From positions 19,059 to 34,999 of the forward strand of contig DJUJ01000115.1 in NCBI GenBank assembly GCA_002438345.1: DNA of 15,941 nt, written 5' to 3'. This document shows, piece after piece, positions 14,414-15,941 of this stretch. A program made the position numbers and the translations under genes. This DNA is from Paenibacillus sp. UBA6285. Its GTDB lineage: Bacteria; Bacillota; Bacilli; Paenibacillales; Paenibacillaceae. Under the pieces are notes generated by a model, which saw only the letters and a program-made list of their open reading frames with translations, ran no database searches and was not told the origin of the DNA. How positions within the stretch are numbered: position 1 is the first letter of the stretch; each line of letters starts with the position of its first letter.

Positions 14414-15409
14414 TTGACTTACTACTTAGGGATCGATGGCGGAGGTACAAAAACCTATGCTCTGCTAAGCGATGAACTTGGTAATGTTCTCGGTAAAGGC
14501 AAGAGCGGTAACGGTAACCACCAGACTGGCGCCCTTGAGGCAGCTAACAGCATTCGAGAGGCCACATTCGGAGCACTGGCAGAGGCTGGACTCCGATTGG
14601 AAGACATCAAGCACGCCTATCTTGGGCTTGCCGGTGCCGACCGCGAGGCCGATTATGCCATTCTCCATCCTATGATACGCGAGATCGGATTTACCAATTA
14701 CACCATTAACTGTGACACCATGATCGGACTACGAGCAGGGACGACTCGCCCTTATGGAGTTGCACTAATCTGCGGCACTGGTACCAATTCAGCAGGAAGA
14801 AATTTGCAGGGGGAGCACTATCAGTGCGGCGGATTCGACTACATGTACGGTGATTTCGGTGGGGGCGGTGCACTCAACATTGAAGTCTTTCGCTCCGTCA
14901 TAAGAGCTTGGGATGGACGAGAACAGCCTACCCTCTTGACCGAACTTTTGCTCAAAATGCTAGGTTATGAGAAAGTTGCACATATGTTTAATGATTTCCT
15001 CGATCATTGGAAACAGGTGCCTGTGCACGCTGCACGTTTGCTCTTCGAAGCGGCTGCTGAGGGAGATGTCGTAGCCTTAGAGATTCTAAATCGGCAAGGC
15101 GTTGAATTAGGAAAATCCGCCGTTGCTGTCATACACAAGCTTGGCATGGAACAAGATACCTTCGATGTGGTTCTGGCGGGAAGTCTGCTAACCCGTGGGG
15201 ATCGCGGCTGGATTCGCGAACCTATTGAGAAGGCCGTGCAGGCTGCAGCTCCACAAGCAACTGTGGTGACCCTTGCCACAGAGCCTGTAGTAGGTGCCGT
15301 ATGGTCAGCGATGGATCATGACGGTTTGACTCTTAGTAGTGAAGTCTATGAGAAAATGCGGCAATTTCAAGATTATGAATCTATCCAACAACAAATAAGA
15401 CAGGAGTGA
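14414..15409 (+). CDS. BadF/BadG/BcrA/BcrD-type sugar kinase (N-acetylglucosamine kinase-like)
   Basis: 331-residue member of the ASKHA fold (actin-like ATPase) in the branch that includes N-acetylglucosamine, glucosamine and MurNAc/GlcNAc kinases. Seen: phosphate-1 loop YLGIDGGGTKTYALLSD (4-20), AYLGLAGADRE, NCDTMIGL holding the likely catalytic Asp (about 101), CGTGTNSAGR (phosphate-2, about 120) and VVLAGSLLTRG (adenosine motif, about 252). The usual GDEGSG is GDFGGGG here, a divergence near the substrate side. TTG 14414 lies 9 bp after AGGAG. It sits between the regulator and a GH4 6-phospho-glycosidase gene, so it probably phosphorylates the imported sugar to make the substrate that GH4 needs. 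Free GlcNAc, or the non-reducing sugar of a disaccharide, are both possible substrates. Confidence 0.85.
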   Translation: MTYYLGIDGGGTKTYALLSDELGNVLGKGKSGNGNHQTGALEAANSIREATFGALAEAGLRLEDIKHAYLGLAGADREADYAILHPMIREIGFTNYTINCDTMIGLRAGTTRPYGVALICGTGTNSAGRNLQGEHYQCGGFDYMYGDFGGGGALNIEVFRSVIRAWDGREQPTLLTELLLKMLGYEKVAHMFNDFLDHWKQVPVHAARLLFEAAAEGDVVALEILNRQGVELGKSAVAVIHKLGMEQDTFDVVLAGSLLTRGDRGWIREPIEKAVQAAAPQATVVTLATEPVVGAVWSAMDHDGLTLSSEVYEKMRQFQDYESIQQQIRQE

Positions 15410-15415
15410 TTGATC

Positions 15416-15941
15416 TTGGCAACTAATCAAGGATTAAAGATCGCAGTTATCGGTGGGGGTTCTTCGTATACACCCGAATTGGTAGAGGGATTTATTCTTC
15501 ATTACAAGGAGCTTCCTGTTCGCGAACTATGGCTTGTAGACATTGAGCCTGGACTCCGCAAGCTGAATATCGTTGGAAATCTCGCTAAGCGTATGGTAGA
15601 GAAGTCCGGACTTCCGATTGAAGTTCATCTCACTACAGACCGCCGCAAAGCTATCGAAGGCGCGGACTTCGTCAGCACTCAGATGCGTGTCGGCATGCTA
15701 GATGCCCGCGCACGTGATGAATCGATTCCTCTTAAATATGGTGTTATTGGTCAAGAAACAACGGGTCCTGGCGGAATGATGAAAGCACTGCGTACGATCC
15801 CTGTCATACTGGATGTGTGCCGTGATATTGAAGAGCTGGCTCCTAACGCATGGTTGCTCAATTTCACCAACCCTGCAGGGATGGTCACTGAGGCTGTTCT
15901 GAAATACTCCAACGTAAAGAGTATCGGTCTTTGTAATGCAT
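15416..15941 (+). CDS. Glycoside hydrolase family 4, 6-phospho-beta-glucosidase-like (3' truncated)
   Basis: 175 residues are visible before the window ends. GH4 enzymes use NAD+ and a divalent metal to cleave 6-phospho-glycosides by an oxidation-elimination route, in the cytosol. Seen: the Rossmann NAD motif LKIAVIGGGSSYTPELVEGF (7-26), STQMRVGMLDARARDESIPLKYGVIGQETTGPGGMMKALRTIPV, NFTNPAGMVTEAV, and GLCNA at the cut end, whose Cys-Asn is the metal and substrate site. These match the 6-phospho-beta-glucosidase branch (LicH/CelF-like) better than the alpha-glucosidase branch, but the specificity is not proven. TTG 15416 lies 9 bp after AGGAG and 6 bp after the kinase stop; kinase and hydrolase genes thus share the same TTG start plus AGGAGTGAT ribosome-site pattern and are likely co-translated. 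Confidence 0.9.
   Translation, partial: MATNQGLKIAVIGGGSSYTPELVEGFILHYKELPVRELWLVDIEPGLRKLNIVGNLAKRMVEKSGLPIEVHLTTDRRKAIEGADFVSTQMRVGMLDARARDESIPLKYGVIGQETTGPGGMMKALRTIPVILDVCRDIEELAPNAWLLNFTNPAGMVTEAVLKYSNVKSIGLCNA

Noticed and set aside
1..15941. CRISPR arrays, tRNA or rRNA genes, insertion sequences, prophage genes
   Set aside because: I found no regularly spaced repeats, cloverleaf-like genes, transposase motifs or phage proteins in the window.

Overview
The window looks like a chromosomal segment of a low-to-moderate-GC Bacillota, most like Paenibacillus or a close relative. I infer this from strong GGAGG-type Shine-Dalgarno sites, frequent TTG and GTG starts, CsaB-type pyruvyl transferase sequence, a lipoprotein sugar-binding protein whose ABC permeases have no local ATPase, and LacI-type control. 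No rRNA, tRNA, CRISPR array, insertion sequence or phage gene was seen.

Layout. (1) 2-3576, plus strand: the 3' end of a surface-polysaccharide locus, with a truncated polysaccharide pyruvyl transferase, a Wzx/MOP-type flippase and a GT2 glycosyltransferase, tightly packed with a 26-bp overlap and then a 19-bp gap. (2) 3550-4662 (or 4716), minus strand: a PLP-dependent threonine aldolase / beta-eliminating lyase-like enzyme whose 3' end overlaps the glycosyltransferase gene. (3) 4811-5446, plus: uridine kinase (udk) with its own promoter and a clear terminator. (4) 5758-9678: an unusual four-gene accessory cluster. An N-formylglutamate amidohydrolase-like protein, an unrecognised protein with a soluble beta-rich body and two C-terminal membrane segments, and a FolC-like Mur ligase lie on the plus strand; a compact RimK/CphA-like ATP-grasp ligase converges on them from the minus strand with a 6-bp overlap. 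(5) 9877-15941, plus: a sugar operon with two permeases, a lipoprotein solute-binding protein, a LacI regulator, a BadF/BadG-type sugar kinase and the start of a GH4 6-phospho-glycosidase. It is preceded by a good promoter and two near-identical palindromic operators 72 bp apart.

How the genes work together. The sugar operon suggests that an oligosaccharide is imported unphosphorylated by the ABC transporter, phosphorylated inside by the BadF-type kinase, and cleaved by the NAD/metal-dependent GH4 enzyme, with LacI sensing the inducer. The central cluster joins two kinds of ATP-dependent amide ligase (Mur-type and ATP-grasp), the same two activities that are fused in cyanophycin synthetase, with an amidohydrolase and a membrane-anchored protein. 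I infer that it makes and trims an amino-acid-derived polymer or peptide; the product is unknown. Its first two genes lack ATG/GTG/TTG starts at good Shine-Dalgarno spacing and appear to use ATC and ATA, which is itself unusual.
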